48,153 nt of DNA from Minisyncoccota bacterium (GTDB lineage: Bacteria > Patescibacteriota > Minisyncoccia > Phycocordibacterales > CAJBRS01): assembly GCA_017881075.1 (NCBI GenBank), contig JADGRH010000006.1, forward strand, positions 1 through 48,153, read 5' to 3'. Position numbers and translations under genes: made by a program. Every line of letters begins with the position of its first letter. Within the stretch, counting starts at the first letter, position 1. The notes below the pieces were generated by a model. It was not told the DNA's origin. It saw nothing but the letters and a program-made list of their open reading frames with translations, and made no database searches. Shown here piece by piece: positions 17,295 to 25,331 of the stretch.

Positions 17295-17323
17295 ATTATA
17301 TCACTTTTAAGCCAAGAAGTCAA
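17295..17323 (-). promoter_or_regulatory. Strong promoter of the unknown gene at 16734-17177
   Basis: On the minus strand TTGACT (17323-17318), a 17-nt spacer and TATAAT (17300-17295). The spacer ends GGCTTAAAAGTGA, close to the spacer of the promoter at 5128-5156. The -35 box overlaps the 3' end of the DedA gene. Confidence 0.8.
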
Positions 17324-17910
17324 ATAGCTTTGTTTTTTGGCCTTCTAATGACAAAATAAATAATTATTACCGCAAGCAAAACAGCACTTAAGAGAAGGCC
17401 ACCGTTATGGACGTTGTTGCTGAGCTCGTTATAACTTTTGCCGTAGTAATAGCCGAGAAACATCAGAAAGACACTCTTTACTATGCTGACGCCGAGACAG
17501 ACCATCAGAAATTTAAAGAAATTCATGCAGGTAGCGCCGGCGACGATCATGGTCGGCCAGCCGAATCCGTGACCGATCTTCCCCGCCGCCACAGTCTTGC
17601 CGCCATGATCTTTAAAATGATCTTCAATCTTTACAAATCTTTCTTTGGTCAGACCGAATTTCGACCCCCATCTTGAAACTACTTTGAGACCGCCAAAACG
17701 GCCAACGCAGTAATAAAAAATATCGCCGGTAAGATCGGCTACTACTACTTCTATAAATAAAATCGGCAGATTCAAAATCTTATGTGCTGGCGAAGCTAGA
17801 AAAGCGGCAATGATAGTAACTACCGGTCCTTCTATCACTAGAAATGGAAAAAGGATCAGGTATTTATACTGAATGATGAGCAGAGTGATTTGATCAAGAG
17901 TAAAATGCAT
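17320..17910 (-). CDS. DedA family (SNARE-associated) membrane protein
   Basis: 196 residues with a DedA/VTT architecture: LFPFLVIEGPVVTIIAAFLAS, then a re-entrant region (VVVADLTGDIFYYCVGRFGG), the conserved loop (HFKDHGGKTVAAGKIGHGFGWPTMIVAGATCM) and two C-terminal helices. DedA proteins are linked to lipid scrambling (undecaprenyl phosphate or phospholipid transport) and proton-motive-force homeostasis. The FxEGP start and G-x-x-G-D motif are present, while the typical R-x-x-P of the loop is replaced by GFGWP. It diverges from efp. Two other DedA domains occur near 46.5 kb and at the right edge. Confidence 0.75.
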   Translation of the reverse strand: MHFTLDQITLLIIQYKYLILFPFLVIEGPVVTIIAAFLASPAHKILNLPILFIEVVVADLTGDIFYYCVGRFGGLKVVSRWGSKFGLTKERFVKIEDHFKDHGGKTVAAGKIGHGFGWPTMIVAGATCMNFFKFLMVCLGVSIVKSVFLMFLGYYYGKSYNELSNNVHNGGLLLSAVLLAVIIIYFVIRRPKNKAI

Positions 17911-17948
17911 TTTGAGATTATATCAAAATAAGGTAAGCTGAAAAAACC

Positions 17949-18536
17949 ATGCTTGAATACAATGAGATCACGGAAAGAAAATATATTATTTTAGACGGTG
18001 AGCCGTGGGAGGTGCTTTCGTCGCATGTTTTTAGAAAACAGCAGAGAAAACCTGTTAATGCTACAAAATTAAAAAATATGCTTACCGGCCGAGTGACTGA
18101 GCATTCATTTCACGTATCCGATAAAGCTGAAGAAGCTGATATTTCTACTCGCAAGATAAAATATCTATACACAGGTAAAGGAGAATATTGGTTCTGCGAG
18201 GAAAAAGATCCTGCTAAAAGATTCAAACTGGAAGAAGAAATGCTCGGACCTCAAATGAGATTTTTAAAACCAAATTCAATCGTGGATGCTTTAATATTTA
18301 CTGACGAAGACAACGAAGATAATGGAGGAAAAATTATTGGAGTAAAAGTGCCGATTACTGTAGATCTGAAAGTGACTGAAGCTTTTGATGCAGTGAAAGG
18401 AGACACCGCTACTGGCGGCTCAAAAGTGGTTACTCTCGAAACAGGAGTCACTATTAACGTTCCCCTATTTGTAAAAGAAGGAGACACGGTCCGCATCAAT
18501 ACCGAGAATGCGGAGTATCGGGAGAGAGTGAGTTAA
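17949..18536 (+). CDS. efp: Elongation factor P with a non-canonical tip loop
   Basis: 195 residues with all three EF-P domains: N-terminal KOW-like (DGEPWEVLSSHVFRKQQRKPVNATKLKNMLTG), the OB domain (GPQMRFLKPNSIVDALIFTD) and the C-terminal domain (VKVPITVDLKVTEAFDAVKGDTATGGSKVVTLETGVTINVPLFVKEGDTVRINTENAEY). EF-P helps ribosomes through polyproline stretches. In E. coli Lys34 in PGKG is beta-lysylated. Here the loop is RKQQRKP, and the residue aligned with Lys34 is Gln32, so the standard EpmA modification cannot occur there, although Lys30 or Lys34 lie close by. Confidence 0.93.
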   Translation: MLEYNEITERKYIILDGEPWEVLSSHVFRKQQRKPVNATKLKNMLTGRVTEHSFHVSDKAEEADISTRKIKYLYTGKGEYWFCEEKDPAKRFKLEEEMLGPQMRFLKPNSIVDALIFTDEDNEDNGGKIIGVKVPITVDLKVTEAFDAVKGDTATGGSKVVTLETGVTINVPLFVKEGDTVRINTENAEYRERVS

Positions 18537-18564
18537 TTAAAATCGGAGCTGGTCCGCCTGGAGT

Positions 18565-18693
18565 AGCAGCGCCACAATAGATATGCTGTGCAATACCCAA
18601 TCGTCCAGGTTGTTCCCGAAGAGCTCGTGAACGACTCTTCCGAGTCAGCAGAGGAGGAAAGTCGGGCAGGAGCGATACGGGCGACACACGTTA
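18565..18693 (-). repeat. Copy 2 of the duplicated ~120-nt element, inverted
   Basis: It fills the gap between the convergent efp and rpsR genes and matches 16541-16661 on the opposite strand (best core 18586-18623). An open frame through it reads LREQPGRLGIAQ followed by HIYCGAATPGGPAP, starting at a GTG near 18687 and running into efp antisense. The opposite strand has GGAGGAAAGTC, superficially like RNase P RNA, but no other P RNA element is present. Confidence 0.6.
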
Positions 18694-18711
18694 TATAATG
18701 CGGCTGGAAGC

Positions 18712-18912
18712 TTACCTCGAGACAAATGGCAGTAAAGCCATAAAGCGGGCGCGTTTGATGGCGGCGGCTAGTTTTCGTTGATTCTTGGCGCTGGTGCCGG
18801 TGCGCTTCCTGGCGAACATTCGGGCATGAGGGTTGATGAATTTCTTCAAAAGTTCTACGTCCTTGTAATCAATGTGAGTGATATTATTTTGTGATAAAAA
18901 GTTTTGGTCCAT
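18712..18912 (-). CDS. rpsR: Small ribosomal subunit protein bS18
   Basis: 66 residues with the S18 core: [52 protein letters not shown]18 pairs with S6 on the platform of the 30S subunit. It is the last gene of the rpsF-ssb-rpsR operon (5 nt after ssb), the order found in most bacteria. Confidence 0.96.
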   Translation of the reverse strand: MDQNFLSQNNITHIDYKDVELLKKFINPHARMFARKRTGTSAKNQRKLAAAIKRARFMALLPFVSR

Positions 18913-18917
18913 AATTT

Positions 18918-19382
18918 TTAAAAAGGAATATCTTCCGGATTAATTTCCTCTTCAGGGTATTCAATGGTATCCATATTGTCCGCTTTTGGAGCCAGAGTAC
19001 TCTGATCCTCTCCTCCTGCGCTTGTTTTTGGTGAGTATACACCTGCGGCCCCACCAGCTCTCGGCCCGAATTGAACTCTATCAGCTACGATCTCTGTTCT
19101 GTAATTTTTCTTTCCATCGGCCCCTTCCCACGATCGGGTCTGCATTCTGCCTTCCACCATGGCTGAGCTTCCTTTCTTTAGATATTGAGCAGATGTTTCA
19201 GCCTGTCGGCCAAAGACTACCACATTGTGGTAATCGGTATTCTCTTGTTTAACTCCGTCTTTATTTTTCCAAACTCGATTGGTGGCAAGAGAGAAAGTGG
19301 CTACCTGAATGCCGGAAGGAAGAGATTTCAATTCCGGGTCCCGTGTCAGATTTCCATATATGATTGCTTTGTTTAAATACAT
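18918..19382 (-). CDS. ssb: Single-stranded DNA-binding protein
   Basis: 154 residues: the OB fold ([43 protein letters not shown], then [36 protein letters not shown]) followed by a flexible linker and the acidic tip [10 protein letters not shown], which recruits repair and replication partners. Length and tip are normal. It lies between rpsF and rpsR. Confidence 0.95.
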   Translation of the reverse strand: MYLNKAIIYGNLTRDPELKSLPSGIQVATFSLATNRVWKNKDGVKQENTDYHNVVVFGRQAETSAQYLKKGSSAMVEGRMQTRSWEGADGKKNYRTEIVADRVQFGPRAGGAAGVYSPKTSAGGEDQSTLAPKADNMDTIEYPEEEINPEDIPF

Positions 19383-19389
19383 AATGATC

Positions 19390-19893
19390 TTAGCTAATTA
19401 CTAATTCTTCAATAGTTTTATCCAGTTCCGCTTCCGAGATCGGTTTCTCCGCTTTTTCTTTTTCTTCCTGGTTACGCTTGGCTATACGATTTGGATCTGA
19501 GCGAAGATAGGATGGTTTTGGAGTGTAGAGAGTGCTTTCCTTTATGGTTTTGATGATGATAAATCGCAAAATATTCTCCTGCACCTCTACCGCTTTTTTA
19601 ATTTCCAAAAGTGACTCGGGTTCCGCTTGAAATTTGATCCAACTGAAATAAGCCTGATCATATTTCTGTTTTCCCCCTCTTCCGGCTTTGGCGATTTGAT
19701 ATGCCAATGGTCGGAGTTTAGGAAATTCTTCGGAAATAAAATTGCCGCCTTTTTCTTCGATGATAGATTTCACTTTGGAAAATTCTGCGCCGATATCTTC
19801 AGATGTGATGGAAGGAATAATATGAAAACCAAGCTCATAGATTTTGAGCTCGTCGTTAATGGTAATATCTTGGTCAATTATTTCTTCTGCCAT
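19390..19893 (-). CDS. rpsF: Small ribosomal subunit protein bS6 with N- and C-terminal extensions
   Basis: 167 residues. The S6 fold starts at about residue 17 (LKIYELGFHIIPSITSEDI) and includes the conserved LAYQIAKAGRGGKQKYDQAYFSWIKFQAEPESL and ENILRFIIIK. About 50 extra C-terminal residues (PKPSYLRSDPNRIAKRNQEEKEKAEKPISEAELDKTIEEL) are charged and helical, longer than in E. coli before its glutamylated tail. First gene of the rpsF-ssb-rpsR operon. A TTGCAT/GATAAT pair with 15-nt spacing upstream is a possible promoter. Confidence 0.93.
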   Translation of the reverse strand: MAEEIIDQDITINDELKIYELGFHIIPSITSEDIGAEFSKVKSIIEEKGGNFISEEFPKLRPLAYQIAKAGRGGKQKYDQAYFSWIKFQAEPESLLEIKKAVEVQENILRFIIIKTIKESTLYTPKPSYLRSDPNRIAKRNQEEKEKAEKPISEAELDKTIEELVIS

Positions 19894-19974
19894 GCGTAGT
19901 TCTAGAGATTATCATAGGGTAGAAGCTAATGCAAATATGGGGTTTATGGGCTTTTTAGCTTAAATTCAGGTTAA

Positions 19975-20095
19975 TTTTAAGCCGAAAGCCGTGCTCCATC
20001 ACAAGCCTTGCCTCAGCGGACATTCGCCGACTCATGTCCATGACGGCCACGACACTAAGGAAGTGTCCCGCAATGCTTCATCAAAGCTTATGATT
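19975..20095 (-). ncRNA. Possible multi-hairpin small RNA or leader between rpsF and tatD
   Basis: On the minus strand GACACT/AGTGTC (5-nt loop), GGACAT/ATGTCC (10-nt loop) and AAGGC/GCTTT can form three successive hairpins. A short open frame (SVVAVMDMSRRMSAEARLVMEHGF) also crosses it, without a Shine-Dalgarno site. Neither reading is proven. Confidence 0.25.
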
Positions 20096-20106
20096 CCGCC
20101 CAGCTT

Positions 20107-20946
20107 TCAAATTCCGAATACCCGTTTTACGTTTTGAACTAATTGTTTTTTTACTTTCTCCAAATCTTCGCCACGAATCTCGGCAATCTTCTTGACAACT
20201 TCCTTGACATAGAGGGGTTCGTTGCGAGTGCCTCGATGGGGTTCGGGAGTGACGTAAGGGCAGTCAGTTTCGGACATGATCATATCGAGCGGAGTATTTT
20301 TGATTACTTCATCGTAATTGCGAGCGAAGGTGATTACTCCGGTAAATGAGAGAGTGAATCCTAAATCTAGAAATAATTTTGCCTCTTCAAGGTCGCCGGC
20401 GAAGAAGTGCACATCGCCAGCGACCTTTGAGTGAGCTTTTAAAATTTCGTGAGCGTCGCGGTAGGCACGGCGGGCTTCGCCGGCCGTACCGCATCTTATA
20501 TGTAACATCAGTGGCTTCCCCACTTCATTAGCCAATTCAATCTGCTGAATAAAGGCTTCTTTCTGCTTAGCGATCGACTCTTCTTCGAGTCTGTAATAAT
20601 CCAAGCCACACTCTCCAAGGGCCACTACTTTTTCATCTTTTAACAGGGTCCGATAAGAGTCGGCATCAATCTCTTCACCGCGAGAAGTGAAAGCTTTGCT
20701 CTCGGGACCCAGTTCATCTTCATCATGAAAAGATTTCGCGGTGTGTATCGGATGAAGCCCTACAATGGCGTAAACCCCTTTTTCATATTGATATGCCATC
20801 TCTACCGCCTTTTTTGAAGTGTCCACCTGGGTGCCGACATTTATCACCCAAACATTCTCATCTAATGCACGTTTAATAACCGCTTCCCTGTCTTCAGAGT
20901 AAGCATTGAAATTAACGTGTGCGTGGATATCTATATATTCGGGCAT
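20107..20946 (-). CDS. tatD: TatD family metal-dependent hydrolase (DNase)
   Basis: 279 residues of TIM-barrel hydrolase. DIHAHVNF carries the first metal ligands, ALGECGLDYYR the catalytic glutamate, and LMLHIRC, GDVHFFAG and the terminal SETDCPYVTPEPHRGTRNEPLYV the remaining ligands. TatD enzymes act as 3'-5' exonucleases on damaged DNA or RNA. Relative to the usual HxR motif followed directly by a helix, residues around RCGTAGEARRAYRDA look extended, and their DNA forms an inverted repeat (20464-20490). Confidence 0.9.
   Translation of the reverse strand: MPEYIDIHAHVNFNAYSEDREAVIKRALDENVWVINVGTQVDTSKKAVEMAYQYEKGVYAIVGLHPIHTAKSFHDEDELGPESKAFTSRGEEIDADSYRTLLKDEKVVALGECGLDYYRLEEESIAKQKEAFIQQIELANEVGKPLMLHIRCGTAGEARRAYRDAHEILKAHSKVAGDVHFFAGDLEEAKLFLDLGFTLSFTGVITFARNYDEVIKNTPLDMIMSETDCPYVTPEPHRGTRNEPLYVKEVVKKIAEIRGEDLEKVKKQLVQNVKRVFGI
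20464..20490. repeat. Imperfect inverted repeat inside tatD
   Basis: GGCACGGCGGGC (20464-20475) and GCCGGCCGTACC (20479-20490) pair at 10 of 12 positions around a TTC loop; it encodes the extra TAGEARRA segment. Confidence 0.65.
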
Positions 20947-20968
20947 TTTTTAAATCGTATCATATGAG

Positions 20969-20974
20969 TATAAT
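20969..20974 (+). promoter_or_regulatory. -10 box of the gene at 20995
   Basis: TATAAT lies 20 nt before the ATG; the -35 region is T-rich without a clear match. The short 5' UTR has no Shine-Dalgarno sequence. Confidence 0.5.
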
Positions 20975-20994
20975 ATAAATGGAATAAATAAAAT

Positions 20995-21351
20995 ATGATC
21001 TCTTTAACACTGCAACGAATGTCAGAAGAAGAGCGAGAATCAGTGAGAGCCGCTCTTCGAAAATACGATGAAGATTATAAATCGGAGCCGAAGAGTAGGA
21101 GGAAAACCAAGGAACGATATCGAGTGCGTCGCTCAGCAACAAGGGATGTTGAAGTTGAACGAGAAATCCAATCCGAAAAGGATTTCAAGCGACTTCATAT
21201 TCCAGAAGAGTGGGCGGAGTCTGTCTTTGAACCATATCTCTTCCTTCGAAGTGTCCGATTTCTACTGAAAAAATCGGCGGACAGTTTGGTCTTACGCATG
21301 TTGGAGCAAATTAAACAAGCCGACGCCAAAGCATTTCCTTCTAAGAAGTGA
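20995..21351 (+). CDS. Charged protein of unknown function, 118 residues
   Basis: I do not recognise this protein. It is strongly charged: RMSEEERESVRAALRKYDEDYK, then a basic stretch (SRRKTKERYRVRRSATRDVEVERE), then HIPEEWAESVFEPYLFLRSVRFLLKKSADSL. There is no signal peptide or membrane helix; predicted mostly helical. It is a single-gene unit on the plus strand between the minus-strand tatD and metG genes, ended by a hairpin terminator. The basic middle part could contact nucleic acid, which is only a guess. Confidence 0.6.
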   Translation: MISLTLQRMSEEERESVRAALRKYDEDYKSEPKSRRKTKERYRVRRSATRDVEVEREIQSEKDFKRLHIPEEWAESVFEPYLFLRSVRFLLKKSADSLVLRMLEQIKQADAKAFPSKK

Positions 21352-21360
21352 TGCAACCTA

Positions 21361-21388
21361 ACGGTGAGATTCTTCTCGCCGTTTTTTA
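21361..21388 (+). terminator. Terminator of the gene at 20995
   Basis: ACGGTGAGA (21361-21369) pairs with TCTCGCCGT (21374-21382, one wobble) and is followed by TTTTT. Confidence 0.8.
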
Positions 21389-21392
21389 TTTA

Positions 21393-22832
21393 TTATTTCC
21401 TGACAAAAAGAGAAGCCGGCATTTTGTTGGCCTTAATCGCCGCTCTTATTTTTTCGGAAGTTTCCGGCATTATCGGGTGGAGCATCTTGCCCACCACGAA
21501 AAGTCGAGATAATAGTTCTTTAATAATTGAAATGGCTTTCTCTTTATCTGTTTTGATCAATTTGAAGGGTTCGGTTTTCTGAATCTCGGCGTCAATGGCA
21601 GAAATCTCAGCCCAGACCATATCCATGGCTTTATTAAATTGAAATTTCTCCAGATATTCTTTGAATTCTGGTGCTATCTTCGCTTCTGAAATATGGAAGT
21701 CAGACTTCCCTATGGAAGTCTGACTTCCATATTTCTCTGCCATTTTTAAAATGCGGCTAGTCAAATTGCCCAACCCGTTAGCTAGATTGGCATTGTAGGC
21801 TTCCTTGAATTTCTCAATCGTAAAATCGCTGTCTTCGAATGGATGGGTTTCGCGAAGAAGATAATATCGCAAAGCGTCAGTGCCATATTCGTTCACCAGA
21901 TCAAGAGGATTGATGACATTTCCTAAACTTTTAGACATTTTCTGGCCGCCGCTAGTAAAAAATCCATGAATAAAAATCTGCTTGGAATTTGGCACTCCCG
22001 CAGACATGAGCATTGCCTGCCACATGGCGGCCTGTTGGCGAATGTTGTCCTTGCCGGCGACCTGAAGACCAGGCCAAAAGTCGGAGAATTTTCCCTCGAC
22101 TTTTGGCCATTCTAGGGTGGAGATGTAGTTAATGAGGGCGTCAAACCAGACATACATCACTTGGCTCTCATCGTCCGGAACCGGAATACCCCATGGCATT
22201 TTGGAAGCCAGTCGGGAGATGCTGAAATCCTCCAATCCCCTCTCCACAAAGCGCTTGATCTCGTTGAAGCGGAAATCGGGAACGACAAATTCCGGATTCT
22301 TCTCGTAAAATTCTAAGAGTGGCTTCTGATATTTCGAGAATCGAAAAAAATAATTCTCTTCTTCAATAATCTGGATCTCCAGATTGGGATGAATTAGACA
22401 GTGACCCTTTCCATCAAGCTCTGAATTAGTCTTCTCCAACTCGCAACCAACGCAATATTTAATTTTATAAAACTTTTTGTAAATGTCTCCATTTTTATCA
22501 CAGCGCCGCCAAAATTCCCGGGCGGCGCTCTCATGATCTTTATCCGTCGTCCGAATGAAATGAATCTCAGGATAAAGATTTAGGACTTTGGCCAATTCTT
22601 TAAATTTCTTGGCATATCTATCAACATATTTTTGAGGCTCTTCTTTATTTTCCTCGGCTTTAGCATAGACTTTCGCTCCATGTTCATCAGTGCCAGTATT
22701 GAAAAAAATCGCCTCTCCGAGGAGTGCATGGTACCGAGCCAAAACATCCGCTTGGACAATTTCCAAAGCAAAACCAATGTGGGGATCGGCGTTTACGTAT
22801 GGGAGGGTGGTGGTTATGTAAAAATGTTTCAA
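21393..22832 (-). CDS. metG: Methionyl-tRNA synthetase
   Basis: 479 residues, the compact form without the C-terminal EMAP-like domain. The class I signature PHIG lies at residues 17-20. The zinc knuckle region (YCVGCELEKTNSELDGKGHCLIH), the catalytic KMSKSLGNV near residue 297 and the anticodon-binding helices are present. It charges initiator and elongator tRNA-Met. Unusually, the DNA for residues ~367-381 (YGSQTSIGKSDFHIS) is a perfect palindrome of 48 nt, probably an inserted repeat that stayed in frame. The next genes downstream and upstream are separated by only short gaps. Confidence 0.96.
   Translation of the reverse strand: MKHFYITTTLPYVNADPHIGFALEIVQADVLARYHALLGEAIFFNTGTDEHGAKVYAKAEENKEEPQKYVDRYAKKFKELAKVLNLYPEIHFIRTTDKDHESAAREFWRRCDKNGDIYKKFYKIKYCVGCELEKTNSELDGKGHCLIHPNLEIQIIEEENYFFRFSKYQKPLLEFYEKNPEFVVPDFRFNEIKRFVERGLEDFSISRLASKMPWGIPVPDDESQVMYVWFDALINYISTLEWPKVEGKFSDFWPGLQVAGKDNIRQQAAMWQAMLMSAGVPNSKQIFIHGFFTSGGQKMSKSLGNVINPLDLVNEYGTDALRYYLLRETHPFEDSDFTIEKFKEAYNANLANGLGNLTSRILKMAEKYGSQTSIGKSDFHISEAKIAPEFKEYLEKFQFNKAMDMVWAEISAIDAEIQKTEPFKLIKTDKEKAISIIKELLSRLFVVGKMLHPIMPETSEKIRAAIKANKMPASLFVRK
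21688..21735. repeat. 48-nt perfect palindromic element inside metG
   Basis: Two 22-nt arms (21688-21709 and 21714-21735) are perfect reverse complements around a CTAT loop. Each arm contains the smaller palindrome GGAAGTC-N-GACTTCC. Confidence 0.95.
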
Positions 22833-22852
22833 GTTGTGAGCTTCGCGCTTAC

Positions 22853-23944
22853 CTATTCTAATTTAACTTTAATCGGCTCTTCTTTCGGTTTGGGATGCCT
22901 CTTTGTGCCCATGTCTTCAATATATTCCATCAGGGTTACCGAGATCGGCACAGACAGAAGAATGCCGAGAAAGCCGGCAAGCTCTCCTCCGGCGATAAGA
23001 GCAACGATTACTAGAAGTGGCGGAATACCGACGATCTTGCGAACCACTAGAGGATAGATGAGATGAGCTTCAAACTGCTGAACGATGATGTAAAGACCGG
23101 CCACCAGCAAGGCCAAGGTCCATCCGCCATCAAGAAAGGCCAGGAGAAAAGCCGGTATTCCCGCCATAGTCATGCCAAAAACCGGAATAAGTTCAAAGAC
23201 GCCGGCAAGAATAGCCAGAGTCAGCGGATGTTTAACTCCTAAAATGTTTAAACCGAGGAAAATCAAGACTGCCACAATCAGACCGAGTAGAAGCTGTCCC
23301 TGCATCCAGCGGCCAATTTTCAGGCGAGATCGTCTCCAGAGATCAATGATATATTTTTCGTACGCCGGCGGAATAACAATACCAAGAAAATCAGCCACGC
23401 CATCTTCGCGCACCGCTAGATAAAATGACAAAACTACAATCAAGATGAAGCTCACTACTCCGCCGAAGATACTGGAAACGGTACTAAAAAATCCCGACGA
23501 GAAACCGGCAACAGAAGAAGTGATATTACTTATTAGGCCATCGACAGAAATATTCTGGGGAATACCCGGTAGAGCCGAAGTGAAGCTTGCGAAAGAATCA
23601 TTATGAAAAGGATTGATGATATCAATAGTCTTCACATATTGGGGCAGATTATTGAGAAGTCCGGCCGTTTCTCCAAGAAGTGGCGGTAAAACAAAATAAA
23701 AGATGGAAAGGAGAATAAAAGCAATAAAAGCATAAATGGAAAGGGCCGCTAAAGGACGAGGAAATCTTCTTCGCACCAACCACTTTGTGCCAGGCTCAAC
23801 CGCCGACGCAATAGTGACCGCTACTAAGAGAATCATGACCAGCCCCCGAAGAATATAGAGAATATAACAAAGTAAGACCAAAAGAATGGCTTTAATTATG
23901 GTCCCGGCGGTAATATTGATGGTGATATTGGAAGATTCCTTCAT
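22853..23944 (-). CDS. AI-2E family transporter (PerM/TqsA-like)
   Basis: 363 residues with about eight membrane helices: two near the N-terminus (AILLVLLCYILYILRGLVMILLVAVTIASAVEPG), a periplasmic segment, then SSIFGGVVSFILIVVLSFYLAV and the conserved GRWMQGQLLLGLIVAVLIFLGLNILGVKHPLTLAILAGVFELIPVFG block with GAVPA-like ends. The family exports small molecules; it includes the AI-2 exporter TqsA and sodium/proton antiporters, so the substrate here is unknown. It lies between the M16 protease and metG genes. Confidence 0.88.
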   Translation of the reverse strand: MKESSNITINITAGTIIKAILLVLLCYILYILRGLVMILLVAVTIASAVEPGTKWLVRRRFPRPLAALSIYAFIAFILLSIFYFVLPPLLGETAGLLNNLPQYVKTIDIINPFHNDSFASFTSALPGIPQNISVDGLISNITSSVAGFSSGFFSTVSSIFGGVVSFILIVVLSFYLAVREDGVADFLGIVIPPAYEKYIIDLWRRSRLKIGRWMQGQLLLGLIVAVLIFLGLNILGVKHPLTLAILAGVFELIPVFGMTMAGIPAFLLAFLDGGWTLALLVAGLYIIVQQFEAHLIYPLVVRKIVGIPPLLVIVALIAGGELAGFLGILLSVPISVTLMEYIEDMGTKRHPKPKEEPIKVKLE

Positions 23945-23965
23945 CGTCTAAATAATAGAGCTTTA

Positions 23966-25234
23966 TTATATTTTCAGCAATGGCAGGAACTTTTTCTTAT
24001 TTTTGAATGGGCCAACTACGGCTAGATTCATCTTTGATGTTTTGAATATCTCTTTGGCCATCTTCTGGACATCACGAGCGGTGATTTTCTTTATTTTCTT
24101 GACCCACTCTTCGGGCCCAATTATTTTTTTATGAAAAAGTTCCTGAAAACCATAGAAAGTGGTGAAGTCATCGGAAGATTCGAGGCCAAGAAATAGGTGG
24201 CCAATAGAAAACTCTTTAGCTTTATTTAATTCTTCTTCACTTACTAATTCAGTGGTGGTTCTCTTAAGTTCTTTGATGATCGCCATGATGGCCTGATCAA
24301 CTTTATCTTTGTTTGATCCAATAGAGATCACAAATTGTCCGTGGTCCGTAGAACTTCTGTTTTGAGCATTAATGTAATAACAAAGACCAAGTTCATCTCT
24401 CATCTTCTGAAATAGTCGCGAGCTCATACCAGCGCCCAGAACTGTGCCGAGAACTGCCAAAGCCCAATTTTTCTCGCTGTAGAGATCATATGTTCTGAAA
24501 GCAAGTCGCAGATGCGCTTGATCAGTTTCTTTGTAATGAATTTGAACTGCCGGTCTTGATTGAGAGATTTTAGTTTTTGATTTAGGATGTTTTTTATTCT
24601 TAGGAATAAGGTGAAAAGCTTTTTCAATAGCTGGATAAAGAGTTTTCTCATTGATGTTCCCTGCCACTACCAATACCGTGCCCTTTGCGACGTAGTGTTT
24701 GCGGCGATATTCGACAAGGTCTTCTCTCTTAAGTTTCTGAATATTCTCCTTTGGTCCGGCAATAGAGAACCCGGCCGGCTGACCGCCGTATAATAGATTG
24801 TCTAAGACATCCTCCACCTTATGCTGAGGCATATCTTCGTACATATTAATCTCTTCGATAACTACACCTTTTTCTTTTTCCATTTCGTCTTTCGGTAATA
24901 GTGGGTTGAGGTAGAGATCAGAGACAAGGTCAAGTATCTTTGGTAAATGTTTTGAATGAGCCTTGGCATAATAGCTGGTGTAAACATTTCCGGTAAAAGC
25001 ATTACTTTCCGCTCCTATTTCATCAAATTTGGTGGAAATTATTTTCGCTCCCGGCCGCTTGGTAGTACCCTTGAAACACATGTGCTCCAGAAAATGTGAC
25101 AGACCATTTATTTTCTTATTTTCGTATTCAGAACCAGCTTCAACCATGACCATGACCGTCACAGTCTTGTTATCCTTCATCGGCACGGTGATAACACGCA
25201 TGCCGTTTTTGAGAACTTTTTTATGGAATTTCAT
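23966..25234 (-). CDS. M16 family zinc metallopeptidase
   Basis: 422 residues. The inverted zinc motif HFLEH (HxxEH) lies at ~48-52 in GLSHFLEHMCFKGT, with the downstream ligand glutamate in EKGVVIEEINMYED. The second half is the inactive M16C-like domain (NEKTLYPAIEKAFHLIP, LRLAFRTYDLYSEKNWALAVLGTVLGAGMSSRLFQKMRDELGLCYYINAQ), so one chain holds the half-clam of a processing-peptidase-like enzyme that probably dimerises. There is no signal peptide, so it is likely cytoplasmic, degrading peptides. Confidence 0.93.
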   Translation of the reverse strand: MKFHKKVLKNGMRVITVPMKDNKTVTVMVMVEAGSEYENKKINGLSHFLEHMCFKGTTKRPGAKIISTKFDEIGAESNAFTGNVYTSYYAKAHSKHLPKILDLVSDLYLNPLLPKDEMEKEKGVVIEEINMYEDMPQHKVEDVLDNLLYGGQPAGFSIAGPKENIQKLKREDLVEYRRKHYVAKGTVLVVAGNINEKTLYPAIEKAFHLIPKNKKHPKSKTKISQSRPAVQIHYKETDQAHLRLAFRTYDLYSEKNWALAVLGTVLGAGMSSRLFQKMRDELGLCYYINAQNRSSTDHGQFVISIGSNKDKVDQAIMAIIKELKRTTTELVSEEELNKAKEFSIGHLFLGLESSDDFTTFYGFQELFHKKIIGPEEWVKKIKKITARDVQKMAKEIFKTSKMNLAVVGPFKNKKKFLPLLKI

Positions 25235-25287
25235 AGAGTCTTAGCATAGTGTAGATAAAAAGAAAAGTCCAGAAAATACATTAAAAA

Positions 25288-25317
25288 GCGTCGATTTGCT
25301 ACCTAGCAAATCGACGC
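25288..25317 (-). terminator. Terminator of the unknown gene at 25332
   Basis: Perfect 14-bp stem: GCGTCGATTTGCTA (25288-25301) with TAGCAAATCGACGC (25304-25317). On the minus strand TTTTT follows. Confidence 0.85.
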
Positions 25318-25331
25318 GTGACAGAGTGTAA

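Noticed and set aside
18640-18690. GGAGGAAAGTCGGGC resembling the conserved CR-I of RNase P RNA
   Set aside because: No other conserved P RNA elements are found nearby, and the homologous copy at 16541-16661 does not keep this motif.
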